Below are positions 1 through 10,620 of a DNA stretch of 64,000 nucleotides, piece by piece; position 1 is the stretch's first letter; each line of letters starts with the position of its first letter. Source of the stretch: Mixophyes australis (Eukaryota > Chordata > Amphibia > Anura > Limnodynastidae); NCBI GenBank assembly GCA_036250195.1, contig JAVHZZ010000004.1, positions 318,307,706 through 318,371,705 of the forward strand, written 5' to 3'. The notes beneath the pieces are model-generated. The model did not search any database and was not told the origin of the DNA. It was given only the letters and a program-made list of their open reading frames with translations. The position numbers and the translations under genes are program-made.

Positions 1-659
1 TGGCAACAAGTGACTTCTGCGTCTTCTGTCGGCATCTATCTGGTTGCTAAGCAGCAACAGCAGCTGACTAGCTGTCCTATTCTTTTGTACTCTCAGCACA
101 AGTATTGTTCATTATGCTATGCACTCTCTCATTGGTTCCCTAGCATTTACAAACCTCTTCCTTTCTATCACCTGTGCTAGTGTTAATTTTATCTACACCA
201 GTGTGCTGTGTCTGTATATCCTGTGGAGATCTTCTATTGTGACCTAGACTCTCTATTGGAATCTGCTTTTTCTCCTACCCTTAACCTCAGGTTGTTATTG
301 GATTTGCTATTGACCTCTGTCTGCTCTGACCTTAGTTTGACTACTGGACTTGCTATTGACCTCTGCCCGCCCATACCTTGGCCTGATTAATGGAACTTGT
401 TATTGTCTGCCATCTGCCTTTCTCACCATTGCCAGTTTTTTGGATTCCTAAAAGTCTCCACCTGCCACCTACCATGTCCTGTCCATGAAACTTGCCAATA
501 TCTACAATTAATAAGCTCCTACTACCACAAGTTAAGGAATGGGAGAAATAGAGTGCTCTGAATCATATTGTGTTCCTAGGCAAGAAGGGGTTGTTAGAGG
601 TGAAAACCTTGTGAAGCCTTTCTAGAGGTTTTATTATTTCAACTGATATTGCAATAACA
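1..659 (+). repeat. 5' LTR of chromovirus A
   Basis: The stretch aligns by eye with 6508-7018. Shared blocks include CTCAGCACAAGT (101-112 and 6597-6608), the words around TTGTTCATTATGCT, GTGTGCTGTGTCTGT, TTGTTATTGGATTTGCTATTGA and the terminal part ending in ATAACA. The 3' copy is about 145 bp shorter through deletions. The 5' end may be cut by the window edge. Position 660 onward is not present after the 3' copy, which fixes the internal boundary near 659. Confidence 0.7.
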
Positions 660-1111
660 TTGTAACCAATTTTTGAGACTCATTACTTTTTACATAAACC
701 AGTAGCTACTCGGTAACCAATTGAAGACTATATTATCTCTTCTTCTTGGATTGAGATTGTGGTTATACTATTTTTCCATCAGCTACCAATATTAGTATAA
801 CACTTTATTATTAATTATATACACGGCACAACTATTATTATTAGATTTACAGAGTGTGTATATGTATGTGTTTATTCAGATGCTGGGACCTGTATGTTCA
901 TTTTTGTGATGCTTGTTATGCACGTTTGTACTAGTGCACACACCTTAGTAGATTAAGTGATATGTGATTAGAGTTATTGTTTTTAGGCTGTATGTTTATC
1001 TGTTCATATTTTTATTGCTTGCAATAAATGTATTCAAAGTTTTAAAAAGATCCACTCTTTCTTCAAATTATTCTGTCCCCTCATAGATAGTCTAGGAACT
1101 ATCTCTGTGAG
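660..1111 (+). other. Leader between LTR and gag, no gene
   Basis: AT-rich sequence between the 5' LTR and gag of chromovirus A. A primer-binding site should begin near 660 but is too decayed to assign to a tRNA. A TTGCAATAAATG polyadenylation-like word near 1019 suggests part of this leader may be a further insertion. No reading frame is visible. Confidence 0.4.
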
Positions 1112-1646
1112 TTAAGATGCAGCATCTCGATCAGCAGGAGCTACTAGTCCTTTGCCAAAGGAACCCAAAATTAATATGCCGGACAAATTCTCTGGTGACT
1201 GCAAGCTGTTCCAGAATTTCTCAGAGAGCTGTAAGTTATATTTCAAAGTCAGGACAATCTCATCTGGTTCAGGGCAGCAGTGAGCCAGTATTCTGATATC
1301 ACCCCTGCATGGTGATCTGCAGTCCTGGGTGTTTAAAATTAACTCTATTAGTCCATCTTGTTCTTCAGATGACTCATTCTTTACTGCCTTAGGCAATAGG
1401 TCCGGATAGGGTAGAGAAGAGCTGAATCACATCTCTGGTCCCAGAAACTAGGGTGCGCATTAGTGGAAAATTACTGCGAAGAGTTTCAGTGATGGTCCTG
1501 TGAGAGTGAGTGGAACAACCCAGCCCTCAGAAGTCAATTTAGGGTGGGTCTCTGTAAGCACATTAAAGATGGGCTGGTTCAATATCCAGTGGCAGAAACT
1601 TTGCAAAGCCTTATGCATTTGACGACATTTGTCCTTAACACTATGT
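1112..1646 (+). pseudogene. gag: gag remnant of chromovirus A
   Basis: Plus-strand translation gives blocks typical of chromovirus Gag capsid: MPDKFSGDCKLFQNF near 1177, then SCKLYF, a D-x-QSW block near 1315 and a following block with WNN and a GL-IK-GLVQYP-like stretch up to 1610. Frameshifts and in-frame stops separate the blocks. The remnant stops at the TA into which Tc1 inserted (1646-1647). The expected zinc knuckle is not recognisable beyond the insertion. Gag would package the element RNA; this copy cannot make the protein. Confidence 0.7.
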
Positions 1647-1647
1647 A

Positions 1648-2861
1648 CACTATATGGACAAAAGTATACGCTTGACCATTACACCAAGAGGGATTGTAAT
1701 GACATTGTATTCAAATACATATACTTTAATAATGGAGTTGGTCCCCCTTTTGCAGCGATAACAATTTCCACTCTTCTTGGACGCTTTCCACGAATGCTAG
1801 AGTGTTTCTGTGGGAATTTGTGCCCATTCATTCTGTAAAGCATTTATGAGATCAGGCACTGATGTTGGACAAGAAGGTCTGTCTCGCAATCTCCGTTCCA
1901 GTTCATCCCAAAGGTGTTTTATGGGGTTGAGGTCAGGGCTCTGTGTGGGCCAGTCAATTTCTTCTACACCGAACTCATCAAACCATGTCTTTGTAGTCCT
2001 TGCTTTGTGCATAGAAAAGGGCCTTCCCCAAACTGTTGCCACAAAGTTGGAAGCATAGCATTGTTCAAAATGACTTGGTGTGCTGAAGTATTAAGATTGC
2101 CCTTCACTAGAGATAAGGGTTTTAGCCCAAACCTTGAAAAACAGCCCCATACCATTATTTCTCCTCCACCAAACTTCACAGTTGGCAGAATGCGATCAGG
2201 CTGTTAACGTTCTCCAGGCATCCAAATCCAGACTCGCCCATCTGCTACCAAACAGAGAAGTGTGATTCATCACTCCACAGAACATGTTTCCACTGCTCCA
2301 CAGTCCAGTGTCGGTGTGCTTTACACCACTCCAACTGACGCTTGGCATTGGTCTTGGTGATGTGAGGCTTGCATGCAGCTGCTCGGCCATGGAAACCCAT
2401 TCCATTAAGCTCCCGCCGGACAGCTATTGTGCTTACATTAATGCCAGTGGAAGTTTGGAACTCTTCAGCTATGGAATCAGCAGAGCGTTGGTGACATTTA
2501 TGCATGCGCCTTGCAGTCGTTGACCCTGCTCTGTGATTTTACGTGGCCTTCTGTTTCGTGGCTGAGTTGCAGTTGTTCCTAAATGCTTCCACTTTCTAAT
2601 AATTTCACTTACAGTTGACCGTGGAATATCCAGTGGAGTTGAAATTTAACAAACCGTTTTATTGCAAAGGTGGCATCCTATCACAGTACAATGCTTGAAG
2701 TCACTGAGCACTTCAGAATGACCCATTTTGTATCACAAACGTTTTGAAATGGAGACTGCATGGCTAGGTGCTTGATTTTATACACCTCTGGCACGGGTCT
2801 GATTGAAATACCTCAATTTAATAACTAACAAGTTTGGCCAAATACGTTTGTCCATATAGTG
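1648..2861 (-). mobile_element. Tc1/mariner element with TA duplication
   Basis: The element is 1,214 bp. It begins CACTATATGGACAAA and ends in the inverse (TTTGTCCATATAGTG), and it is flanked by TA on both sides (1646-1647 and 2862-2863), the target duplication of Tc1/mariner transposons. It lies inside the gag remnant of chromovirus A and so inserted later. The transposase reads on the minus strand and is broken. The terminal repeats seen by eye are at least 15 bp. Confidence 0.93.
1797..2640 (-). pseudogene. Tc1-like transposase, broken
   Basis: Reading from the right: an HTH block (IPRSTVSEIIRKWKHLGTT, 2540-2640) followed by a PRK-ITE linker, then a second helix-turn-helix block with the RRELNGMGFHGRAA motif (about 2390-2420) and the catalytic VLWSDESHFSVW block (2245-2290). 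After a frameshift come GGGEIMVWGCFS (about 2150), MHKARTTKTWF and DWPTQSPDLNPIKHLWDELE (about 1880-1970). First catalytic D and last acidic residue are present. The segment that normally holds the second catalytic D, just before HKARTTKTW, is deleted and replaced by FSM-like residues. Frameshifts and the lost D make it inactive. Family members are DD34E cut-and-paste enzymes of about 340 residues. Confidence 0.9.
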
Positions 2862-2863
2862 TA

Positions 2864-3758
2864 TATGTGTGTATCCAGCAAAGCATGAGGTATTGGTTTA
2901 TAATTTGATTAAAACATTTAAGCCAACATCCCAGAATCAGGGGATCCCCAAAGTACATTAACCTATATGCTTCATACATGATTAAAATGCAGTTAAAATC
3001 AGATGCACTCACCTCCTTATGTAGTTGTCAATCAAAACTGATAGATGTAGTGGACTGTGCTATACTTGTGTTAAAAAGGGGCATCTGGTCTGCGTATGCC
3101 CAAAAAAGTCAAGAAACATCAGGACTTAGGTATTGATAGGGAGGTTTCCCTAGGTCCACTGATCCATAGTCTACTAACTCTCCTGGATTAGATGGTAACC
3201 CACTTGCTGGAAACCCTATTATACTAAAAATGAACCCTCTCACTTTGTGGGGTTTATGCCTTCACTTGGAGGTCATAACTTTTTATGTAGTAACATCTCC
3301 CAGTTATCCTATAATTCTGGAGTTTCTCTGGTTGTTTCAGCACAACCCACTGAAATTATTTTTTAGGGGAATCTTGTCTTGACTCATGTCTCCCCCTACC
3401 TGTAGGGGTGGCTATTGTAATGGTAATTTCAATTCCCACTGTTTTTCAAGATTACTCAGATGTTTTTTGTAAAGAAGTGGCAGACTTTTTGTGCCACACA
3501 GATCTTATGATTGTGCTATAGATCTTGTGCCCAGGGCAAAGGTACCCAAGAGACGATTTTTCACCCTCTTTCCACTAAAACTTATGGTTGTGGAAGACTA
3601 CATCACAGAGAATTTAGCCAAAGGTTTTCTCAGACCCAATAAGTCTCTATTAGGGACAGTCTTGTTCTTTATAGCTAAGGAAGATTATCGTCTAAGGTCT
3701 TGTATTGATTATAGAAGATTAAACAAGATCATGGTGAAAAATCAAGTACACTACTCCA
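2864..3758 (+). pseudogene. pol: Protease-RT linker and RT N-terminus, chromovirus A
   Basis: The first 400 bases are badly decayed. From about 3270 the plus strand reads a linker (EVITFYVVTSPSYPIIL, then WLFQHNP) equivalent to the block between protease and RT in chromoviruses. From about 3500 it reads YDCAIDLVPRAKVPKRRFF, then YITENLAKGFLRP, RSCIDYRRLNKI and VKNQ, which are RT motifs preceding the catalytic palm. The frame runs to the 8-bp CTACTCCA at 3751-3758, where a hAT-like element interrupts it. The RT resumes at 4890. Confidence 0.75.
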
Positions 3759-4889
3759 CAATGCCACTGCAAGGTTTCTTGGCAGAACAAAGCAAAGAAA
3801 ACTTGACATCACTCATATGTCAGATACTGACATGTCCCCCATGCCCACCAGCTATTCTTACACATTCCACCTGTACCCATCAGCTTTTGTCACACATGAC
3901 ACATCCATTCCACCAGTTTTTTTTCACATACCCCCTCTATCCACTAGCTTTTCTCTCATATGCACTCCTGCCCTAGGCTCCCTAGCAAGATTTTTTCACA
4001 CATGTCCCCATGCCCACCAGCTCTTTTCGCACATTCCGGCCCTCCCAAACAGCTTTTCTCTCAAATGGCCCTCTGCCCACCAGCTTTTCTCAAACATGCC
4101 CCCTCCCCCGTCCAAACATTTTTTTTTCACTTGCCCACAAGATTTAAATAGATATCCAGCTTAATGCCACCACTCCCTGTTTTCTCTAGCCCCTCTCTTT
4201 CTATTTTCTCTAGCCCCCTCTCATCCTGTTTTCTCCAACCACCTCTTTTCCATTGTCTCCAGCACTTTCTACCCTCCATTTTCTTCAGCCACCTCTCTCC
4301 ACATTTTTACAGCCCCTCATTCCCCCCAATTTTCTTACCCCCCTCTCAACATTTTCTGTATCCCCCTCTGCACCTCCATTTTCTCCATCCCCCTATCCAC
4401 ATTTTCTGTAGCCCCCTCTGCCCCTCCATTTTCTCCAGCACCCTCAACATATTTTCTGCAGCCCCCTCTGCCCCCCATTTTCTCCGGCCCCCTCTCCATA
4501 TTTTCTGAAGCACACTCTGCCCCTTTATTTTCTCCAGCCCCTCTCCCTACATGTTGTCTATATTAATATTATTACCTTTTCTTTTTTCTCATCTTCTCCA
4601 CTTCTTGCTTCTTCTTTCTTGTTTCTTCATTGTTTCTTGGAGCCTCTCGGCTCCTCTTCAGGGACAGCGCTGTGATTTCATGGCGCTGTCAGGACTGGGA
4701 GCTAGAGGGATGCGGTCTTCACAAGTAAGCACTGGGGAAATAGCAGGCGGGCGATCGCACTGCCTGCACCACCTAACAATATCTGTTTCAAAGATATTGT
4801 TAGTATGGGTACCCGGCCACAGTGCTGCCTCCCAGTTCCCATCTCCCTAGGCAGCTGCCTAATGCCGCATAATGGTGGCACCGGCCCTG
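3759..4889. mobile_element. Non-autonomous hAT-like insertion in RT
   Basis: The RT frame is interrupted exactly here. Flanking octamers are CTACTCCA (3751-3758) and CTCTTCCA (4890-4897), six of eight identical, as expected for an old hAT 8-bp duplication. The right end reads GGCACCGGCCCTG; the left end, CAATGCCACTGC, is a plausible decayed partner of CAGGGCCGGTGC. The interior has no transposase and is largely pyrimidine-rich minisatellite (3829-4545), followed by a GC-richer part with CTAGGCAGCTGCC near 4849. The superfamily call is inferred from the right terminus and the flanks. Confidence 0.55.
3829..4545. repeat. Two pyrimidine-rich minisatellite blocks
   Basis: Block one (3829-4140) repeats a roughly 37-bp unit around ATGCCCACCAGCTTTTCTC. 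Block two (4170-4545) repeats a shorter unit of about 25-28 bp around TTTTCTCCAGCCCCCTCTG. Both strands are strongly asymmetric in composition. Open frames through the arrays are compositional and not genes. Confidence 0.75.
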
Positions 4890-5600
4890 CTCTTCCACTT
4901 GTTACGGAACTGTTTGATCAGCTTAATGGGGCAACCATTTTCACCAAAATTGATCTTAGAAGGGCTTACAACTTAATACAAATCCGTAAAGCAGATGAGT
5001 GGAAGATTGCTTTTAGTACTCACACTGAGCATTACGAGTACTTAGTTATGTCTTTCGGCCTAAGCAACATACCATCACACTGTCCATCTTTCAGGATTTA
5101 ATTAATGAAGTCCTTAGAGAATTCTTCGGAAGGTTTGCTGTCATTTATCTAGGCAATATTCTAATTTGCTCCTCATTCTTACATTAAAATTGTTAATTTG
5201 AGGTACCACAGATATGTTTTTGGGATACATAATGTTGGTAAAAGGATTTACAATGGACCCAATAAACTATGATATGGATAATAGAGAGCTACTGGCCCTC
5301 AGGTGGGCATTTGAGGAGTGGAGGCATTGGTTGGATAAAGCCAAGTACATTAATGCCATTTACACAGATCATAACAACCTACAGTATATTGAAACCTGCA
5401 AGAAGCGCCAATCCAAAGCAGACTCGGTGGGCATTCTTTTTCTGGAGGTCAAATTTAACCATCACATATAGGCCAGGATCTAAGAACCTTAAGGCTAGTC
5501 AGTTTTCTGCAGCAATACTGAGAATCAACGCCCTTGACTCAAATAATTCCACCTACCAAAATTGTAGCAATCATGATTGGAGACTTGTCTACACAGCATA
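4890..5600 (+). pseudogene. pol: RT palm and RNase H of chromovirus A
   Basis: The RT resumes with [20 protein letters not shown] and [16 protein letters not shown], giving the first catalytic D, then [11 protein letters not shown]. The second catalytic block is VIYLGNILICSS near 5141-5172, where the usual YLDD has become YLGN, so the metal-binding aspartates are lost. A deletion then joins to RNase H (MDNRELLALRWAFEEWRHW near 5272 and AIYTDHNNLQYIE near 5350), followed by a frameshift into TYRPGSKNLKAS. The connection domain and the first RNase H block are missing. The protein cannot be functional. Confidence 0.85.
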
Positions 5601-5639
5601 AAGTAGGCCCCTAACACTCTAATTTATTATCTGTGTCCA

Positions 5640-6075
5640 AGAAACTCAAGCAAGCAGTCCTAGTGAAATCTCATGAAAATTAAATGACAGGTAATTTTGT
5701 CACTCTTTGCTTAGTGGCCTACAATAAAGAAGGATATTAGAGATTTTGTAGTGACTTGCCAGGTCTGTGCTCAAACCAAATGTCTTAGAGGACAACCCGT
5801 TTGCCCTCTTATGCTAATTCCAGTTCCAGACAAACCGTGGTGATCCATCTCAATAGATTGTATTGAGACATATATCCTCCTAAGGGATTAAATTCCACAT
5901 GGGTGGTAGTGGACTGCTTTAGTGAAATGGCTTATTTCACTATTCTTCCTGGGCTGTCATCTGCTAAAGATCCTGGCTCTTTGTTTGTCCAGAATATTTT
6001 TAGATTACATAGGGTTCTGGATAATATTGTCTTCAACAGGGAATCACAATTTATTGTACGTTTCTGAAGGTCATT
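5640..6075 (+). pseudogene. pol: Integrase remnant of chromovirus A
   Basis: Translation across frameshifts gives the end of the zinc-binding domain (C-x-C-like pair near 5750-5775), then a degraded MDFI block, NSTWVVVDCFSEMAYF near 5890 (the strand after the first catalytic D in chromovirus integrases), AKDPGSLFVQNIFRLHRV near 5966 and an NRESQFI block near 6040 in the position of the second catalytic D region. Beyond about 6075 similarity stops; the rest of the core is replaced by unrelated sequence. Confidence 0.75.
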
Positions 6076-6344
6076 CTGTTTCAGGGCCTGATTATCCAAT
6101 AGATTGGCTAGGCTGCAGCTTAGGGCGCAAGGCTTTTTTCTGGGAGAAAAATTTTGAAGGTTCAAAATTGTGACAGGGAGAGATATAAACTGAAATTCAT
6201 TTGAAAATATAATACAACAATTGTTCTCCAAAGTAAAAAAAAAAGGCATGAAAGAAAAATGTAGCAAAGTTTTAATCTTGACGTATACCATAGAAAGTAT
6301 TGGAATCAAGGCAATCACTTTACGTCTCAAACGCATATGAAAAA
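6076..6344. other. Unassigned insertion between integrase and chromodomain
   Basis: The C-terminal half of integrase is missing here. The left part starts with CAGGGCCTGATTATCCAA (6083), which resembles a hAT-type MITE end, and continues AT-rich with a run of A. No matching right end or target duplication was found, so the insertion is not classified. Confidence 0.35.
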
Positions 6345-6507
6345 AGGTGCAAGTTTACTAATACATGGAAGAGGATACGAACCATATGGGAGATCTTGGG
6401 TACCAGAGAAGAACCTCCATACGTACAAGCTAAAAACCTCTTTCACAAAATATACCATCAGATACCCCATTATTGAGGCCCCATGTTCCCGCCTCAAAGA
6501 AAGGGTA
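6345..6507 (+). pseudogene. Chromodomain tail of chromovirus A
   Basis: The frame reads LIHGRGYEPYGRSWVPEKNLH, equivalent to the core of an integrase C-terminal chromodomain (aromatic-W-KGYGPEERSWVP in related elements), followed by a conserved basic-proline tail ending in SRLKERV. It precedes a purine tract (AAAGAAAGGG, 6495-6504), the likely polypurine tract, and the 3' LTR. Chromodomains direct integration toward marked chromatin in this clade. The N-terminal half of the domain is lost. Confidence 0.7.
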
Positions 6508-7018
6508 ATATTAGTAGAAGTGGCGGCACTGCTGTCCACCAGCTGTTGCCTAGTAACAAACTCTAGCCAATCAGCAGTTCTATTTATTATTGCTCTCAGC
6601 ACAAGTGTTGTTCATTATGCTGTACACTCTCTTATTGGCTTCCCAGCATTTATAAATCCATTTTTTGCACCACCTGTGCTGGTGATAGTATTGTCTGAAT
6701 CAGTGTGCTGTGTCTGTGTATCCTGTATAGATCTTCTATTCTGACTGTGTATTAAACAGTCCTGTCCTTGACCCCAGATTGTTATTGGATTTGCTATTGA
6801 ACTCTACCCGCCCTGATTACTGGACTTGCGTTTGTCTGCTGCCTGCCTTTCTGACTTAAAAGTCACCATGTGCCTCCTACCACGCCCTCTCCACCAAATT
6901 TAGCAATAGCTAGACTTGATACCACAAGTTATGACCTGGGGCAAACTGAGTACTCTGGAACATATATGACCTTGTGACATATTTCTATGGGTTTATTTCA
7001 ATTGATATTGCCATAACA
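6508..7018 (+). repeat. 3' LTR of chromovirus A
   Basis: The copy matches 1-659 over most of its length and ends in CCATAACA, the same terminal words as the 5' copy at 652-659. A polypurine-like tract lies just upstream. The sequence downstream of 7018 is unrelated to that after 659, which sets the outer edge. Confidence 0.7.
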
Positions 7019-8908
7019 CAAATGTAGGTATATACACTTTTTACAGGGTGTTTGCAAAGCCTGTTAAGTGAACGTACACAACATAGTGCATAATAGTCAC
7101 CCCTTTACAGTACAGGCCCTATCTACTGGAGAAAACAATACATGGCAGATCCCAAGTCTCTTGTTGCTATACAAAGCAAACCCCAAATCACTGCTAGCTA
7201 TCCAATTCAAATCCCAAATATTTAGTGCCTGTACAATGTAGGGTAACACATTGTTATTAATGATATGTATGGCAATTACGTTACAAATAATAATGTACTC
7301 GTTCACTTTTTGTTATTTTAATATTCATTTATTGAAGTAAAAGGCAAGTTGTCTACACACAGGCACTTCTGGTTGTAATGTGTTGGCCCCTATTCTCTAT
7401 GATTGAAATCAGAATGGAAGTAGAATGGAAAAGTTGGTCAGTCCCAGAACACCAATGTCCTAGAAGCACTTTACAGTCTGATCATTTTCCCCAATTTCCC
7501 AATGACAGCATCTGTGCAATCTGATGCTGCAAACATCAAATGTAACAAAAATGATTACACAAACTAAAAACTGCACAGTACTGTGCTACAATATGACGAT
7601 CTATCCTATCACTTTAAGTTATATTAGGCCCAAGGCACAGAGGGATTACTATCTTAAATATGCATAAGATATGTTTAATTCATTTGGACATATTACTTTG
7701 CACCATATGGTTTTCAATAATTTCTGATGCTAATTTTCCAGGTTATTATTTTTCAATCACACTCAAAATACGTGCAAGGTCCATGAATTAAAAAGATCTT
7801 AAAATAGTAAGACTGGAGATGGAAGCAGTCAATTAGCGTGACAGATTTTAGATTCCTACAAGATAAGTAATGCATAGCTTCCCAGAAAATATGGGCAATT
7901 AAGCTGCAAAATATTATTTGGCTTACTAAGTATATGTTAAAATATGCCCAGTGTAGAATATTTTTAAAGGAAACCTTATTATTAGTATCCATATTATAAG
8001 ATATTACACAGGATGCCAAAATGTGATGCTAGAACAGGTACTTTCAAGTGACAAAGTAAAGGCTTGAAGAGACCTCTAGTGGCATCATGCAAAATAAATG
8101 GTTACAATAGTTGGAAACAATGAGGCCCATTACAGAAGCTACAGAATTGAGAACAACTTACATTTTGTCATTTGAATATTTTGTGAATATGAGCCTGGTT
8201 ATCTTGGACATAAATGAATCTGCATAATAAATGGTGGCTGCAAAAGATCTATGGATGGAAGGAGATTGGGGGATTGGGTGTACCTTGCTAATTACAGTTT
8301 AGCCACACATGTTTTGTTTTGCAGTACAAGATATTTAAATGTGTTTGAGAGAGTGCATTTGCTGATTAGTGTCTTGTTTAGCAGTGGGAGGGAGAGCCAC
8401 TGATAGATACATTTGTCCCTGTGAAAAGGCTTGACATTCACACGTCCTCAGAATAGGTTTTCGAAGGCATTGGCACCTACCAACTACGCTTTATACTGAA
8501 AATCACAATCGCAATTTCTACCAATGTAATGTAAATATAAAAATGTATGATAGTGACAACTGTAATACAGACGTCCTGGTGTGCCCTCACCCTTGTAATT
8601 AAAGACATAAATGAGGATTGACAGGATTGAATTGACTGAGTATTTTAAGAGAAAAAGTAAACTAAATGTTGAAATGTAGAGATGGTTTTTGTTTCCACCA
8701 TGTGCATCTCCTGCTGGACCCACAATCTCACACAAGTAGATGCAGAGTTTCTCAAAAGGACAAGGAATGTGGGTGTGCACTTATGTAGACATGAGGCTGG
8801 ATATATGCATGAGTAGAACAATGAGATAATGCAGCACAATGTGTGTATATATATTGTCTAAGTCATATAATTGGATGAAGGAAAGTATATTGGTTAATAT
8901 TGTTTTAC
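7019..8908. other. AT-rich DNA, nothing recognised
   Basis: Nearly 1.9 kb of AT-rich sequence with only short chance open frames. I see no terminal repeats, no tandem array, no protein motif and no RNA gene on either strand. Confidence 0.5.
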
Positions 8909-9690
8909 TGTGCGATTGCGATCAGTATGCCACATAACACGTAGCATAGCGCGAACGCGCAGTAAAATACGCACGCACACACTCGCACTCTAACATTTAG
9001 TTATTTATATATTTCATATTCATATTGGTTCCATTCCACAGTGATCTATGAGCAGACAGTATTTAGTTTATTATTAGTTTAGATATTATGATTATATGTA
9101 CACTTTAGTGTTATTTGAGGTTCAGGTTGCAGGAACTGTGTCATGTTTAGTATCATTTTAATCCCCTATTCATCAGCAGCTGTCCGGTTCATTTGCCGAA
9201 GAGATCGCACATTGCATACTCTAGTTATTGATGTTAGGGAATAAATGAACAGAGTGATACCAACTGTAAAATGCTAATAGACTAGTTGAAACTAAAGTCT
9301 TGGCGGGAAAGTCAGAGCACAACCCCTGGAGAGATGACCCCCACCTTTGGATATTTTGGTTTAAGCTGGCCTATGACCTGCAGCACACTGGACCTTCCTG
9401 ATACCTGGACCAATAGAAGCAAGCCACACCATCTGCATTGTTTTTACTGTAACACTGAGTGTATATAATACAGCTCTAGCTGCTATTAGCCCAGTCATCT
9501 CTGACCACAGTATTCTGGAGTGAAGTACAGTAAGCTGGTACCAGCGGAGCACAGCTTAGTGCAGCGAAGGGTGCGGCTGTATGTATGTATCTTTTGGTAT
9601 TGGCTGTACTGTATTATAATTATGTATTGAACTGCTAAATTTTGCATCTGCTAAAATAAATTACTATGTGCTTTGAAAACACAACACAAT
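8909..9690 (+). repeat. Probable solo LTR
   Basis: The segment starts TGTGCGATTGCG with a GC-rich CpG-containing head (about 8910-8980), has a clear TATA word GTATATAATAC (9461-9471) with a CCAATAGA word about 50 bp upstream (9409), and an AATAAA signal near 9654 downstream of the putative start site. This U3-R-U5-like order is what an LTR would show. No second copy or coding remnant is adjacent and no convincing target duplication was found, so the right edge and family are uncertain. Confidence 0.45.
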
Positions 9691-9737
9691 CGCTTAAACA
9701 ATGCTTATTTGAAAACTATAGAATTACTTTAACAATA

Positions 9738-9744
9738 TATATAT

Positions 9745-9777
<33 letters not shown>

Positions 9778-9800
9778 AAGAAAGAAAGATATAGATATAA
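9738..9800. repeat. GATA-type microsatellite
   Basis: A TA run passes into about nine tandem GATA units, then GAAA units, then ATAGAT units. Confidence 0.95.
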
Positions 9801-10285
9801 GTTAGTTGGTTAGTTGTCAGTAAAGTATGTACACAAAAACTCCCCAAAAATCTCACAGGAACATGTGTAATAGACTTTTCTGTCACAAGTCACTTTTATG
9901 GTTGCAGCAGTTCTCTGACATCACCAGGACTTGTTTAGCAAAGTAGCTGAGGCACCTATATTTCCACACTCCCATTGCAAAATAGGAATTGAGATCTTAA
10001 TTTTTGTGCTCCCTCAACCCATCTATCTCTCCTATGTACTGAAAAAAAGCCCCACCCACATCTTTCCTAATGCCATCCATAAAACTTATATGTGAGAACC
10101 ACCACATACAAGGTAATGAGATATTATTATGCAAAATAGGTTGCAGTGCCAAGTTTGCAAGGGTGGTTCTCTTCAACTTCAGTCTGATTATACAGAGCAG
10201 TATATTTTGACAATTATACAGTATCACAGAATAGAGTGACACGTGATATGCAAAACAAGTATTGGTCATCATATTTTATAGGGAA
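9801..10285. other. No gene seen
   Basis: AT-rich sequence between the microsatellite and a V-SINE. A short frame on the minus strand shows no motif. Confidence 0.45.
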
Positions 10286-10403
10286 GATTTATTTGTTTAT
10301 TTATATAGTGCCAGTCAGATTACTCAGTGCTGTACAGAGACTATGTAGTCATGCACATCAGAACCTGCCCCATTGGAGCTTACGATCTAAATTCCCTACC
10401 ATA

Positions 10404-10435
<32 letters not shown>

Positions 10436-10620
10436 GACTAGGGTCAATTTTGTCAGAAGCCATTTAAGATACCAGTTTGTCTTTGGATTGTGGAAGGAAA
10501 CTGGAGCAAGCCCATGCAAACATGGGGAGAACATTCAAACTTCCCACAGATAGGAGCCTGGTTGGAGTCAAACTTATGACCCCTGCAATTTAAGGCACCA
10601 ATGCTAACCACTGTGACACC
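10286..10620 (-). mobile_element. V-SINE, minus orientation
   Basis: Read on the minus strand the order is a tRNA-like head (GTGGTTAGC-type A box at the 10600 end and a degraded B box), a central block resembling CATGTTCTCCCCATGTTTGC (about 10505-10530) that is conserved across vertebrate V-SINEs, then CCAATGGGGCAGG, a CA-type microsatellite (10405-10435) and a LINE-like tail ending in GGCACTATATAAATAAA. Three other copies are in the window (23096, 54709, 58104). SINEs of this type are transcribed by polymerase III and moved by a partner LINE. Confidence 0.8.

Larger units (their letters stand above)
1..7018 (+). mobile_element. Degraded Ty3/gypsy chromovirus A, full-length layout
   Basis: Two related copies of a long sequence (1-659 and about 6508-7018) flank plus-strand remnants in the order gag (1112-1646), protease-RT linker and RT (about 3250-5180), RNase H (5260-5560), integrase (5640-6075) and a chromodomain tail (6345-6490). 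This order and the terminal chromodomain are those of Ty3/gypsy chromoviruses. All frames are broken by many stops and shifts, so the copy is old. It was later interrupted by a Tc1 element (1648-2861) and by a hAT-like non-autonomous element (3759-4889). The left edge lies at or just outside the window start, so the element's own target duplication cannot be checked. Confidence 0.85.

Noticed and set aside
4164..4508. Plus-strand Phe-Ser-Pro-rich frame resembling a membrane protein
   Set aside because: Product of the TTTTCTCCAGCCCC repeat; no start context or homology.
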